Source: Pelotomaculum propionicicum
GTDB lineage: Bacteria; Bacillota; Desulfotomaculia; Desulfotomaculales; Pelotomaculaceae
Length of the DNA: 64,000 nucleotides
Direction: 5' to 3'
Assembly: GCF_004369225.1 (NCBI RefSeq)
Contig: NZ_QFFZ01000002.1
Location: 62,001-126,000, forward strand
Shown here one piece after another: positions 7,885-16,435 of the stretch; positions within the stretch are counted from its first letter, which is position 1; every line of letters starts with the position of its first letter. The notes under the pieces were generated by a model. That model was not told the DNA's origin. It saw only the letters and a list, made by a program, of their open reading frames with translations, and ran no database searches. The translations under genes were made by a program, and so were the position numbers.

Positions 7885-8949
7885 TTAAATCGCAATGGTC
7901 GCGGTGTTAAAAATATCGTTCAGCTGGTCCAGGGCGGCCTGGTGTGTGTCGCGCTGCCATACCAGCATCCGGTAAATCCGCTCGGTTACATCCTCGCCCG
8001 GGCTGCCGGCAGCCAGGATCCGGTTCAGGCAAACTACATCCTCAGCCAGTTCGGTACGTAACTGCAGGGCCTGGGAGATGGTTAGGCGGGTACCGGTAGG
8101 CGCCAGTTCCTTCTTAGGTTCCTGCTGTGGCTTCGGTATAATCATCCCCGCTCCAATCTTAATACCCCACTCCCGTTTCAGCGCAATCATCACATCAGCC
8201 GCAATAGCGTAATACTTACAAATCTGTTTGTCGCTTAATCCCTCTTTCTCGCTTTTCATGGCCAGGTACCGCTCTTTGGTCAGCTTCTCCCTGGCTATCT
8301 CAAGCCTGGTCTTGGGTTTTTCAGGCTGCCCGCCTGGTTCCTGTTGTAATCCCAGGGGCTCAGCGTTACACAGATCGGCCGGATTGCTACCAGGATCGGT
8401 GTTTTCGTTACATGAAATAGCACTTTCGTTACATGAAATAGCACTTTCGTTACATGAAATAGCACTTTCGTTACATGAAATAGCACTTTCGTTAACAAGT
8501 TCCAATTTCTTAACCTCCTTCTTTCTCGGTCTGAATGATTTAACACAGTTACTGCAGCGGCAATACCAGTCTTCCGGCTTTAACAAGCTTATTCGCGCAA
8601 CCTTTACCCCGCTTATACCGCCGCAGTGCGGGCAGGAAAAGTCATACCCGGCCAATATTTTGTCAAGCAACTCGGTTTCGCGCCTGGGGGCAGGCCGGCC
8701 CTCGGCCATGCGGGGCAGGGCGCCGGGGACGTATTTGGGGCAACTGGTCACTCTGTATACGCCGCAGCTGGCGTGCGTCCATGTGTACTTGTTCCGCTCC
8801 ACTCCCATAGCGGCCAGGGCGGCCTCCGCGTCTTTTGGCTTTGAGCGCATATAAACACATAACTGGGGTACCGCGTTTTTGCAGGTATCACACAAAGTTT
8901 CTCGGGACGTGTGTTTTAGTTTTTCTGTCGCTGGTTGAACCATCGGCAT
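7885..8949 (-). CDS. zinc-finger phage protein with internal 7-residue tandem repeats
   Basis: About 354 residues. Cys pairs near the N-terminus (LCDTCKNAVPQLCVYM; SCGVYRVTSCPKY) and at ~105-140 (SCPHCGGIS; WYCRCSNCV) suggest two zinc sites. A linker then carries four copies of NESAISC, and the C-terminal half is helical and basic (KTRLEIAREKLTKERYLAMK). The overall form suggests a DNA-binding regulator. ATG 8949 follows CAGGAG by 4-5 nt; another ATG six bases on is possible. No family is recognised. Confidence 0.6.
   Translation of the reverse strand: MPMVQPATEKLKHTSRETLCDTCKNAVPQLCVYMRSKPKDAEAALAAMGVERNKYTWTHASCGVYRVTSCPKYVPGALPRMAEGRPAPRRETELLDKILAGYDFSCPHCGGISGVKVARISLLKPEDWYCRCSNCVKSFRPRKKEVKKLELVNESAISCNESAISCNESAISCNESAISCNENTDPGSNPADLCNAEPLGLQQEPGGQPEKPKTRLEIAREKLTKERYLAMKSEKEGLSDKQICKYYAIAADVMIALKREWGIKIGAGMIIPKPQQEPKKELAPTGTRLTISQALQLRTELAEDVVCLNRILAAGSPGEDVTERIYRMLVWQRDTHQAALDQLNDIFNTATIAI
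8403..8494 (-). repeat. tandem repeat, four 21-bp units plus a partial fifth
   Basis: Units of 21 bp at 8403-8423, 8424-8444, 8445-8465 and 8466-8486 are identical, and 8487-8494 begins a fifth. They encode NESAISC in the protein at 7885-8949. Perfect identity points to recent slippage expansion, so copy number may vary between strains. Each unit adds one cysteine to the linker. Confidence 0.95.
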
Positions 8950-9014
8950 CACTCTCCTGTTTTATAGGCTTAACCACACACCTCTATCTTCATGAAGTTA
9001 ATTCTCGGGTTGGT

Positions 9015-9764
9015 TTAAGCTGCACCGCTGCCCCACTTCAGCGCACTCCTGGCGCCATCGGTCCCGGCCGGCAGTAGCCCCGTCTCCTGGGCTTCGGCCA
9101 CAATGACCGCCTCCTCCGGGGTGAGCTCTGTTATCACCCTGCCGCCGGCAACCCGGCGCCCCGTTTTACACGGTACCAGGCAATATATTCGTCCGTCCTT
9201 CAACCTAAAACAGAGTCCGCTGCGCCGCCTCTTCTCGACCATCTCCGCGATGATATCTTCCCGCAGTTCCGCGATCCGACTCCCGTGCTTTCCCAGCACA
9301 TCACCAACCCATTCAGCCGGCAGCTCCACGCCCAGGTCGACGTACTCAGCCGCGGCGCCCATTACCGACAGGGTGAACAGCCAGCGCAGTTGGTCTTTAA
9401 ATCTCGGCAATTCCTCCGCCCGGATCCTATTCCACTCCGCTTCTGGAACGCTGCCCTGCTCCAGTTTCAGGCGCACTATCCTGCCTCGCCCGACCTGCTC
9501 CTCTACCCTGGCCAGACCGGCGCCGGCCAGTTTCAGTTTTTCCAGGACCTCGTACAGCGGCCGCATCGGTTCAAACCTGCCACCACCAGCCGGGTACCGC
9601 AGAAAGTAGGCGTTTGTCAGCACTGCGTTCCAATATTGATCCTGAATTTCTTTACCCAGGGTTATATCTTGAGCCCTGCCCTTTGCCGGAGCCGCTGCCC
9701 TGGGCGCTGTTGTCGATACTTCCGGAGCCGGGCTGCTTAATATCTGTTCAAACCTGCTCACCAC
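9015..9764 (-). CDS. hypothetical phage protein (249 aa)
   Basis: Starts at GTG 9764 behind GGAGGTGA. An Ala/Pro-rich N-terminus (~35 residues) precedes a helical middle with RYPAGGGRFEPMRPLYEVLEK, and a C-terminal segment carries CFRLKDGRIYCLVPCKTGRR. No domain is recognised. It is the first gene leftward from the TGTAAC-rich region and so the promoter-proximal gene of a leftward unit. Confidence 0.6.
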   Translation of the reverse strand: MVSRFEQILSSPAPEVSTTAPRAAAPAKGRAQDITLGKEIQDQYWNAVLTNAYFLRYPAGGGRFEPMRPLYEVLEKLKLAGAGLARVEEQVGRGRIVRLKLEQGSVPEAEWNRIRAEELPRFKDQLRWLFTLSVMGAAAEYVDLGVELPAEWVGDVLGKHGSRIAELREDIIAEMVEKRRRSGLCFRLKDGRIYCLVPCKTGRRVAGGRVITELTPEEAVIVAEAQETGLLPAGTDGARSALKWGSGAA

Positions 9765-9879
9765 TGCTCACCTCCGACCTTTTAATTTATTACTCACTAT
9801 TCTTGCTTAACAATATTTACCAGTAAATTTGGTCAGATCTATTGCGTTCATATCCCAAAGCTGCTTTCCATAATTTACA

Positions 9880-10290
9880 TGTAACCTTTTTTAAAATTAA
9901 AAGGTTACAATGGAAAATTTACCTTGGCGTCGTGCGGCCGTAAGCACGGTGGCCATTTTGTCAGATTATAGGAGGTTACAAGAGGGTTACATGAATTTTT
10001 CGCGCCGTTGCTGGGTTTTTTGGAAGTCTGTAACTTTGTAACCTTTTTATCCTGAAAAACGTAAATACTTTTGTTGTTTCAAACCACAAAGATGATGTTT
10101 GTCTTTACTGTGGAAACTTTTATTAAAATATTTTTTTGGCGTTTCAAAAGTTACAAAGTTACAAAATCGCTGAATCCCCTACGGCTCTAGCCTTTACGAT
10201 GTAACCTTTTATGTAACTTTCATGTAACTTTGTAACCTTTTTAAATTTAAGGTTGCTTTTTGTTAATAAAAACGTTACTATAAAGTTACA
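9880..10290. repeat. cluster of 13 TGTAAC/GTTACA boxes, candidate replication origin or operator
   Basis: This 550-bp gap between divergent genes holds 13 copies of TGTAAC in both orientations. They start near 9880, 9904, 9975, 9986, 10029, 10037, 10150, 10158, 10200, 10212, 10223, 10231 and 10285. Many pairs are spaced exactly 8 or 11 bp and read TGTAACTTTGTAACC. The surroundings are AT-rich, with long A and T runs. The layout resembles iterons of a replication origin and lies next to the phage primase and helicase genes, but a binding array for the adjacent XRE-type regulator is equally possible. Confidence 0.65.
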
Positions 10291-10316
10291 GTAAATTTTA
10301 CCAGGAGGTAAAAACA

Positions 10317-10520
10317 ATGATCTCTGTTAAACAGGAACCGTTTAGAACCGCAAGAATCAAACAAGGATTCACTTTAACTTCTTTAGCACAAAAGGCTGGT
10401 GTCACCAGAAAACATTTATCGCTCATTGAAAACGGCCATGCAAGTCCCGGTCCGGAGTTGGCAAAAAAACTTACAACAATATTAAATACAGAATATGATT
10501 CGATTTGGGTAGTACAGTAA
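10317..10520 (+). CDS. XRE-family helix-turn-helix regulator
   Basis: 67 residues, almost entirely one HTH_3 domain: ARIKQGFTLTSLAQKAGVTR, then the recognition helix region KHLSLIENGHASPGPELAKK. AGGAGGT lies 7 nt before the ATG. It is the only rightward gene in the first 25 kb and is divergent from the gene at 9764. It sits beside the TGTAAC cluster, which may be its operator. It probably controls the leftward early unit or copy-number functions. Confidence 0.8.
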   Translation: MISVKQEPFRTARIKQGFTLTSLAQKAGVTRKHLSLIENGHASPGPELAKKLTTILNTEYDSIWVVQ

Positions 10521-11705
10521 TCAATTTCCGGCCACTTCGGCGAAGTTTTCCGCTATCTCCCTTATCTCGTCTGTCGCTTCACTGAGGTTTATAACCAGGG
10601 CCTTTCTGACATCGTTACCGAACCTTTTTAAAGCGTTATTGTCAACAAAGTAGGGCTCCTCCCGGATATTCTTCAAGATTGAGACCTTGTTGAATGGCTC
10701 GCGGCCGGTCTTTTTCCGGTAGTGAAGCGCCCACTCCGTGTAGACCGCGGGAAACCAGATGTAAAGCAAGTCACTGTCTATGCCGTACTTCGGGTCCCTG
10801 CCAACATAGAAGTGTTTGCTATTCAGCTCGTTTTTAGATATCAGATACCCGAGGTCTTCCCAGAACTGGTTTAGCATGTGCTCCTGTTCACTGGACAGCT
10901 TTATCTCCTGGCAGGCTTTTTCAACCCAGCGAATGAAGTCGTCGTCCTGCTTTATCACGGCGTCGAAGGCGCCGGCGCAGATTGCCCAGTTTTCCGCCGT
11001 CCGGTCAGATATGCCCTTCTTTATCAGCACCGCTTTCAGGTCCTTGATGTTTTTTATAACCATCTGTACCTTACGGTCGTCGTAAAACCACTCCATGATC
11101 ACGTAGTAAGTCAGCCCGGAAAACGTGTGGCTGTTCTGATTAAGCCAGTCGTAATGTTCCCGGCTGCGCTTGTACGCTGACATCTGGAGGATGACGCACC
11201 TGGTGAACAGCCCGTTGTCCCTGGGTAGTTCCTCGCCCGATATGGCTATGGTTCCGGATACGTCGAAGCCCCTGGTCTGGAAAGCCGTGGTTGTACCCTT
11301 GCCCGCATACTGACGGTTGTAGGCACTGCGGAAAAAGCCGTCCTTGGCTGTCACCTTCGGTTCGTTCCGGTACTCGTCGAACCACACCCCGAGAGAGCTG
11401 TAGTATGACAGGGCCCGGGCGATAAAATTCTGGCTGGTTTCGGCCAGGCCGATCCCCTCGGTCTCGATGCCGAAGAAGTTCATAATCCAGCGCATGAACG
11501 TAGACTTGCCCGACTCGCGTTTGCCGTGGACGAACAGAATGGGGAAACACTTGAATTCCTCAAAAATCGGGTTGCTTAAAATTGTGGCCACCACCCACCC
11601 GGCCGCCACGTAGGCCTGGTATCCCCCGACCGACTCCTTTATCTTGTCGATGATATCCAGGTGGTTGACGTACTTATCATGAAGCATCAGCATTGGAAGG
11701 TACAT
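10521..11705 (-). CDS. phage replicative helicase-type P-loop ATPase
   Basis: 394 residues. Walker A is HGKRESGKST near residue 80; a Walker B-like VWFDEYRN follows. A later segment (RGFDVSGTIAISGEELPRDNGLFTR) has the sensor and arginine-finger look of superfamily-3/DUF927-type helicases. The ATG directly follows the primase stop (TTTTAAATG) behind AAGGAG, so primase and helicase are co-translated. It is probably the replicative helicase acting with the primase at the phage origin. No HTH or ParB-like part is seen. Confidence 0.75.
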   Translation of the reverse strand: MYLPMLMLHDKYVNHLDIIDKIKESVGGYQAYVAAGWVVATILSNPIFEEFKCFPILFVHGKRESGKSTFMRWIMNFFGIETEGIGLAETSQNFIARALSYYSSLGVWFDEYRNEPKVTAKDGFFRSAYNRQYAGKGTTTAFQTRGFDVSGTIAISGEELPRDNGLFTRCVILQMSAYKRSREHYDWLNQNSHTFSGLTYYVIMEWFYDDRKVQMVIKNIKDLKAVLIKKGISDRTAENWAICAGAFDAVIKQDDDFIRWVEKACQEIKLSSEQEHMLNQFWEDLGYLISKNELNSKHFYVGRDPKYGIDSDLLYIWFPAVYTEWALHYRKKTGREPFNKVSILKNIREEPYFVDNNALKRFGNDVRKALVINLSEATDEIREIAENFAEVAGN

Positions 11706-13634
11706 TTAAAACTTCTCCTTTTCTACAGTAAGGGATCTGGGTTTATAGCCCTTGCCGTCAATCCAGAAAACACTGTCGTTGTCCGGACGCAACATCTTCC
11801 CCTTGTCGCAGATCGCTATGCTGCCGAACAGCCAGAGATTCTTTTTCACTATGCCGATTTTCTCCGGCATCACGATTAGCTCTCCTGAATCCCTGGTAAA
11901 CTCCAGCTTCCAGATATTGATCAGGTCGTCACCCTTACCCTCAAAGACATAGCTTCCGGCCGCAAAGCAGAACTTTTTAAACTCGTTCAGGCCGGCCATA
12001 TCTGAAGGCTCCAGGGTGAACATGTCCGAGGTCTCGCCGAATTCGTTAACCAGTTGGATGTTCCGAAACACTCCCTCCGGAGTAAAAAAACTGGACTTGA
12101 TATTGATTACAAAGTTGCTGATAGTCTCGTCGTAGATGTCTGCCCCCCGGTACCTGGTCACCACGTACCGGTTAAATTCCCGCCTGATATTGAGCCGGGT
12201 GAAGTGCATTGATATTTTCCGCTGCACTATCCGCCGGGCCTCTTCGTCCAGGTCCTCCAGGAACTCCCTGGGCGGCTTCGCCCGGGCGATGACGTTCAGG
12301 ATGTCCTCCCGGGTCCGCCCCTGGGCCAGGGCGCCGTCGAAGTCGATCTTGCCGCGCTCCCGCCACTCATCCGGCAGCCATCCTACGCGGGAGTCGAATC
12401 CCTCCCGGCCCAGCTTGTAGGCCATGAGGTAGCTCCACAGGTGAGTGTCGTACCGGTCTGAGGCTTTTGGTTTGTAGTTGGGATACTCCGGATTGTCCTT
12501 TATTTCGTTGTCAAAGATCACGGTGACTCGTTTTACTCCAAACTCCCTGAACAACGCCACCAGCCTGTCCAGGTGCTTTAGCCCGAAGCTCGATATCCCA
12601 GGTACCGCAACTGCCGGGATGCGCCACTGCCACAACGCCGCCGCCTTGAACTCGCCCTCGGTCAGCACCACGTGCTCAGGGCGGATCTTCTGCAGGAAAT
12701 ACCGGCAGTATATCTGCGGGGTAAGCCTTTTGAACCCCAGCTTGTGCGGCCGCAAATAATACACAACTTCCTTCAAGGATCCCGGTTTCACAGCAGCCCG
12801 TCGCGGCGATATATTGCCCGGTTCGTCAGTGGCAACCGCACTGTTACTTCCGCCTTCTCCAGACGCCGCGTCACCGCGGCCGGAGGGCCGGCGGGTATCT
12901 TCCTCATCCCCATCAAGCAGTGTGGAGCGGGCGGGAGCCCGGCCACTATCGGCCGCCCCCTCTTCATCTGCCCCTCCTCTTACGTCGAGATAAGGAATCA
13001 GGATCCTGTCTTCAAGAAACTGGCTGTTTAGTATTACCTGCCCGCTGGAAGCCACCCGGACCAGGACGCCCGACTCCAGTAAGTCCTCATCCTGGAATTC
13101 CGCGGATAGCTTCTCTTTAAGACCCGCCGCGTGCGGCCCTAAGGACCGGAATTTCAGCAGGTCTATAGTGTCGTTTGAAAACCCCCGCTTGACTTTTAAC
13201 TGCTGACGGTGAATGTCCGTCAGCGGCAAGAGCTCGCAGACCCGTCCATAAATCTTATGGATTATGGGTCTGTCCAGGCTTACAGCTTCAGCCTTTTCAA
13301 TGTTCGGAGTTTTTTTTTGGCTGCTCTTTTTGGTATCTTTCCCCTTAATAGGGACTACCTTATCCTGAACCTCCTCAATTCCGGCCGCCTCCTTTATGAT
13401 TTTTACCGGGGACAAGTGCCCCAGCTTTTTTAAGAACGTTATTACATTCCCTGACTCCTGGCACTTCCAGCACTTCCAAAGCCCCGTCTTATGGTCAAAG
13501 CTGAAATGTTTTTCATCTCGGCAGAAAGGGCATGAGCCCTCGCAGTTATTGCTGCGCTCTTTCTTTATGGTGACACCGTATTTGGCAAAAAATTTTTTCA
13601 TGTCAAGACTTGAGATAATTTCATCAAGCTCCAT
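11706..13634 (-). CDS. DnaG-type primase with CHC2 zinc finger and Toprim (DUF3854-like) domain
   Basis: 642 residues from ATG 13634 (AGGCGGTGA upstream; an earlier TTG lacks a site). The N-terminal CHC2 finger reads CPFCRDEKHFSFDHKTGLWKC and continues CWKC. A low-complexity Gly/Arg/Ser linker spans ~215-275. The Toprim-like core has TEGEFKAAALWQ and VTVIFDNE, which supply the metal-binding acidic residues. The C-terminal third matches nothing recognised. It synthesises primers for phage replication and is coupled to the helicase gene downstream. Confidence 0.85.
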   Translation of the reverse strand: MELDEIISSLDMKKFFAKYGVTIKKERSNNCEGSCPFCRDEKHFSFDHKTGLWKCWKCQESGNVITFLKKLGHLSPVKIIKEAAGIEEVQDKVVPIKGKDTKKSSQKKTPNIEKAEAVSLDRPIIHKIYGRVCELLPLTDIHRQQLKVKRGFSNDTIDLLKFRSLGPHAAGLKEKLSAEFQDEDLLESGVLVRVASSGQVILNSQFLEDRILIPYLDVRGGADEEGAADSGRAPARSTLLDGDEEDTRRPSGRGDAASGEGGSNSAVATDEPGNISPRRAAVKPGSLKEVVYYLRPHKLGFKRLTPQIYCRYFLQKIRPEHVVLTEGEFKAAALWQWRIPAVAVPGISSFGLKHLDRLVALFREFGVKRVTVIFDNEIKDNPEYPNYKPKASDRYDTHLWSYLMAYKLGREGFDSRVGWLPDEWRERGKIDFDGALAQGRTREDILNVIARAKPPREFLEDLDEEARRIVQRKISMHFTRLNIRREFNRYVVTRYRGADIYDETISNFVINIKSSFFTPEGVFRNIQLVNEFGETSDMFTLEPSDMAGLNEFKKFCFAAGSYVFEGKGDDLINIWKLEFTRDSGELIVMPEKIGIVKKNLWLFGSIAICDKGKMLRPDNDSVFWIDGKGYKPRSLTVEKEKF

Positions 13635-13753
13635 ACAGTCACCGCCTGGTATATAAACGGTCAAAAGTCCGTACTGTCAACTTAACTACTAGAACAGAAT
13701 TTCAGACATTCTATAACCTCAAACAAATTTATACAGACAAAAGGTGTCATCTT

Positions 13754-13912
13754 TCATCCCGCCATCCTCCTCTGTAATTCCGTGTGAAGCTTGTCAACTT
13801 TATGGCTCTGCGCTATTGCCCGGGGGTCGGCCAGGCCGTACTTCATGGCCATATCGATCAGTCGGGCCTGGGCAAGTTTGAAGCGTAGATTTAATTTAAA
13901 AATGTTAGGCAC
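13754..13912 (-). CDS. Spo0E-like aspartyl-phosphatase-type small protein
   Basis: A 52-residue frame starts at GTG 13912, which overlaps the stop of the upstream gene, with AGGTGA 7 nt before it. The sequence RFKLAQARLIDMAMKYGLAD, then SHKVDKLHTELQRRM, matches the two-helix Spo0E layout. The family signature SQELD appears as SHKVD, with the key Asp kept. Spo0E proteins dephosphorylate Spo0A and delay sporulation. A prophage could use one to keep its host out of the spore pathway during replication. Activity is uncertain because two signature residues differ. Confidence 0.6.
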   Translation of the reverse strand: MPNIFKLNLRFKLAQARLIDMAMKYGLADPRAIAQSHKVDKLHTELQRRMAG

Positions 13913-14426
13913 CAGAGCTCACCTGCCCATCAAATTTTTCAACAATCTGAAGCAACCTTTTAAGCTCCGGGTTCCTGAAAGCATGGCGGCAATATCTAAC
14001 AGGTTTTTTGTAATGATAGTGATTTTGCTTGATGTGTTCTTCAATAGCTTTCCGTGTCAGAAATGCGTTTTTATATGTTTTTTGGTACGAATACCCGGTT
14101 TTTGTGCACTGAATGCCGCGTTTTTCGCAAAACTCTTCGATGTCATCAAAATCAGTTAAAGTATTCATTTCTTCGTCTGAGTAGTCATACCAATCTTTTA
14201 GGGTGTTTACCGCTTCTTTAACGCTAAAAACCGGGGTGTAGTTATATCCAAGAAGTAAGCAGATGTCATCTGAATGATAATTGTCGAACCCAACAACCAA
14301 ATCTTTCTCTTCGATTTGCCAGAAAACAGGCTTTGCGGTTGCAAGAGTGTCCTGGGTCTTCAGTTCACGGGCCAACTCTTTTAAAAACTGGATATCTTCA
14401 TCAGTTAAGAAATCTATATTAGGCAT
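13905..14426 (-). CDS. hypothetical phage protein (173 aa)
   Basis: Acidic protein starting MPNIDFLTDEDIQFLKELA, with AGGGGG before the ATG. Aromatic-rich segments (DWYDYSDEEMNTL; NHYHYKKPVRYCRHAF) are notable. No family is recognised. Its last 8 nt overlap the Spo0E-like gene, suggesting joint translation. Confidence 0.55.
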   Translation of the reverse strand: MPNIDFLTDEDIQFLKELARELKTQDTLATAKPVFWQIEEKDLVVGFDNYHSDDICLLLGYNYTPVFSVKEAVNTLKDWYDYSDEEMNTLTDFDDIEEFCEKRGIQCTKTGYSYQKTYKNAFLTRKAIEEHIKQNHYHYKKPVRYCRHAFRNPELKRLLQIVEKFDGQVSSGA

Positions 14427-14525
14427 GTTCTTTCGCCCCCTTGCATATTAATAAGATGGAGTGGTATATTCTTCCAAAGTAAACAGGTATTTTGTTGGCG
14501 GGGCAGGGGCCCGCCGTCTTAATTG

Positions 14526-15509
14526 CTATGCCGTTTTCCCCAGGTCTTCCCGGGCTTTTGCAATCCGGTCCAGGGCGTCCTTCACCACCGCGTCCGGGAG
14601 TGCTTCCCGCCGGGCGATGTCGGAAACGATGTCCCTTACTTCCAGGAACTTGGATTCCCCTTCGGCGGCCAGGAGACTTAAAAACCGGTTTATCCGTTCT
14701 TCCGTCTCAGCCTTTCTTTCAATGTGGTCGCGGGTCAGAACCTCGCACCCCGGCCGGGCGCACTGCAGCGGCGCCATTTCCACCCGGCAGTCACCTGGTC
14801 CGTTTACCGTCAGCACCGCTACCTGGACCGGCCTGGCCATTTCTTCTGCGCTGGCCGACAGCCGGCAGAGCGCCCCTGGGTTTACCACCATGGTTTGACG
14901 TACCCATTGAACCTCCATCCCAGCGTGGTAGTGTCCGTTTATCAGTACGTCCGGGAGGTCCGGCAGTTCCTCTAACTCGGATAGCAGGGTGTGCCTCATC
15001 TCGAACGGAGGCGCCTTTTCCAGCAGCATCCCGTGGGCAAGGTGGATAATTGCTCTACGATCACGTTTCCTGTTGATGGAGTACTGGGATTTGTCCCTGT
15101 CCGTTTCGTTGTTGAATCCATGGCCGGTCACGACCACAGAGCCAAGCGGAGAACCCCATGGAGTAGCGTGCACATTCCAGATAAGTTCCAACCTGGCCAG
15201 GAGTCCGTAGGGTGTTCTCGCCAGAGAATCAATGTTTCCGGCGTACTCGTCGTGGTTCCCCGGCACCGTCAGGACAGCACATGGTCGCTTATCAAGAATT
15301 TCCGCCAGATCTCCAATGGTGGATAGGGACAGATGAGACGAGTCGAAAATATCTCCTGGGATAATGATTGCACTGGCGATGTGCTCACGTGCCAACTGAA
15401 AAACTTCATACAGCTTTGCCGTTAATGCCTCCTGGAAGTTGTCCACCCTGGCCACCGGATTAACGGACCGCCAGTGCAGGTCACCGCAAACAATGAATCT
15501 CTCAGGCAA
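14526..15509 (-). CDS. sbcD: SbcD/Mre11-type metallophosphoesterase (phage)
   Basis: 327 residues with the full calcineurin-like motif set: GDLHW, IIPGDIFDS, TVPGNHDEY, LAHGM and NGHYHAG. These supply the two-metal nuclease site. It pairs with the split Rad50-like genes just upstream: TTG 15509 lies inside the end of the C-terminal Rad50 half. The complex would process DNA ends in phage recombination-dependent replication, as T4 gp46/gp47 do. The start is TTG with AGGTGAAGGAG. Confidence 0.88.
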   Translation of the reverse strand: MPERFIVCGDLHWRSVNPVARVDNFQEALTAKLYEVFQLAREHIASAIIIPGDIFDSSHLSLSTIGDLAEILDKRPCAVLTVPGNHDEYAGNIDSLARTPYGLLARLELIWNVHATPWGSPLGSVVVTGHGFNNETDRDKSQYSINRKRDRRAIIHLAHGMLLEKAPPFEMRHTLLSELEELPDLPDVLINGHYHAGMEVQWVRQTMVVNPGALCRLSASAEEMARPVQVAVLTVNGPGDCRVEMAPLQCARPGCEVLTRDHIERKAETEERINRFLSLLAAEGESKFLEVRDIVSDIARREALPDAVVKDALDRIAKAREDLGKTA

Positions 15510-16170
15510 TCTCCTTCACCTCACACGTTATCTGGTCAATGGCCCTGGTCTTGTAAACCTTGTGGGCTACCTGCTCCAGCACCTGGTTGTGGCTGATAAA
15601 GATAAACTGGCGGTTGGTGTTTTCCGTGTATTTCCCCAGGAACCTGGCAATATTGGACATCTTGACCCCGGCGTTTTCGTTATCGACGTGCTTGGCCGGT
15701 TCATCTAAAATCGCCGGGCCGCCTGGTTTCGGCCTGGTCAACTCCATCAGCGACAGCCGCAGCGCCATGCTGACCACATCCGCCAGGCCACCGCCGGATC
15801 CATCGTAAGGATGAACCTCGATGAATTCACCGTTCGGCCCGCGCTTTAGGACTGCGAAGTCCGCTGCCGGCTGGTTATTGTAGGAGAAAAGGTTAATAAT
15901 AAATTGCCTGTCGTCCTCCCATACGGCCTGGAGGGCGGCGGTAACAATCTCCTCGATGCGCCGTTTTAACTGCTCCCTGGCGAACTCCGACGTCCTGGCC
16001 AGGAGGACCTGGACCATCTCCCAGGTTCTTATGTTCTCCTGGAGTTGTTCAAGGGCTTTCTGTTTTTTAACGCGTTGCTCCTCGAGGAGAGCCAGTTGGC
16101 CGGCGGCCTGGTTGTACCGGCTTTTCATAGCCGCAAGGCAAGCTTCGATTTGGCCTATCGTCAAGGGCAT
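15502..16170 (-). CDS. Rad50/SbcC-like ATPase, C-terminal half
   Basis: 222 residues. A coiled-coil arm (~20-80) leads into the C-terminal ABC lobe: signature motif GSGGGLADVVSMALRL, Walker B GPAILDEPAKHVD, and the His-switch region FIFISHN. There is no Walker A or zinc hook; those lie in the gene at 16436-17872. ATG 16170 has GGGGGT upstream. Together the two polypeptides make one Rad50 protomer. Confidence 0.85.
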   Translation of the reverse strand: MPLTIGQIEACLAAMKSRYNQAAGQLALLEEQRVKKQKALEQLQENIRTWEMVQVLLARTSEFAREQLKRRIEEIVTAALQAVWEDDRQFIINLFSYNNQPAADFAVLKRGPNGEFIEVHPYDGSGGGLADVVSMALRLSLMELTRPKPGGPAILDEPAKHVDNENAGVKMSNIARFLGKYTENTNRQFIFISHNQVLEQVAHKVYKTRAIDQITCEVKEIA

Positions 16171-16174
16171 ATTG

Positions 16175-16432
16175 TTACCCCCTCAACAACTCTTCCGCCC
16201 TGGCCAATGCTTCTTCTTCTTCCCGGGCCAGTTTGGCTATCTCGGTGTCCAGGTTTTCAGGATCCACACCCAGGGCCTTCAACTCCGCGATGACATCGTT
16301 CCTTTGTTTAGTAAAGCTTTCAAGATTCGCTTCTGCCTTGGCCTTTTCGGTTTTGCCCTTTTCAATCATGGCTTTGATGTTATTCAGTCGAGCCGTTGTA
16401 TCAGGCTGTTTTTGTACACTGGCTATACTCAT
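16175..16432 (-). CDS. small coiled-coil protein between the two Rad50 halves
   Basis: 85 residues, almost entirely heptad-like helix (ARLNNIKAMIEKGKTEKAKA; TEIAKLAREEEEALARAEEL). It starts 3 nt after the Rad50 N-terminal gene and ends just before the C-terminal half. It may add to the coiled-coil arm of the split complex or act as an assembly partner. No family is recognised. Confidence 0.65.
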   Translation of the reverse strand: MSIASVQKQPDTTARLNNIKAMIEKGKTEKAKAEANLESFTKQRNDVIAELKALGVDPENLDTEIAKLAREEEEALARAEELLRG

Positions 16433-16435
16433 TGA

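Noticed and set aside
8403-8494. Short direct repeats as a CRISPR array
   Set aside because: Units are contiguous with no spacers and lie inside a reading frame.
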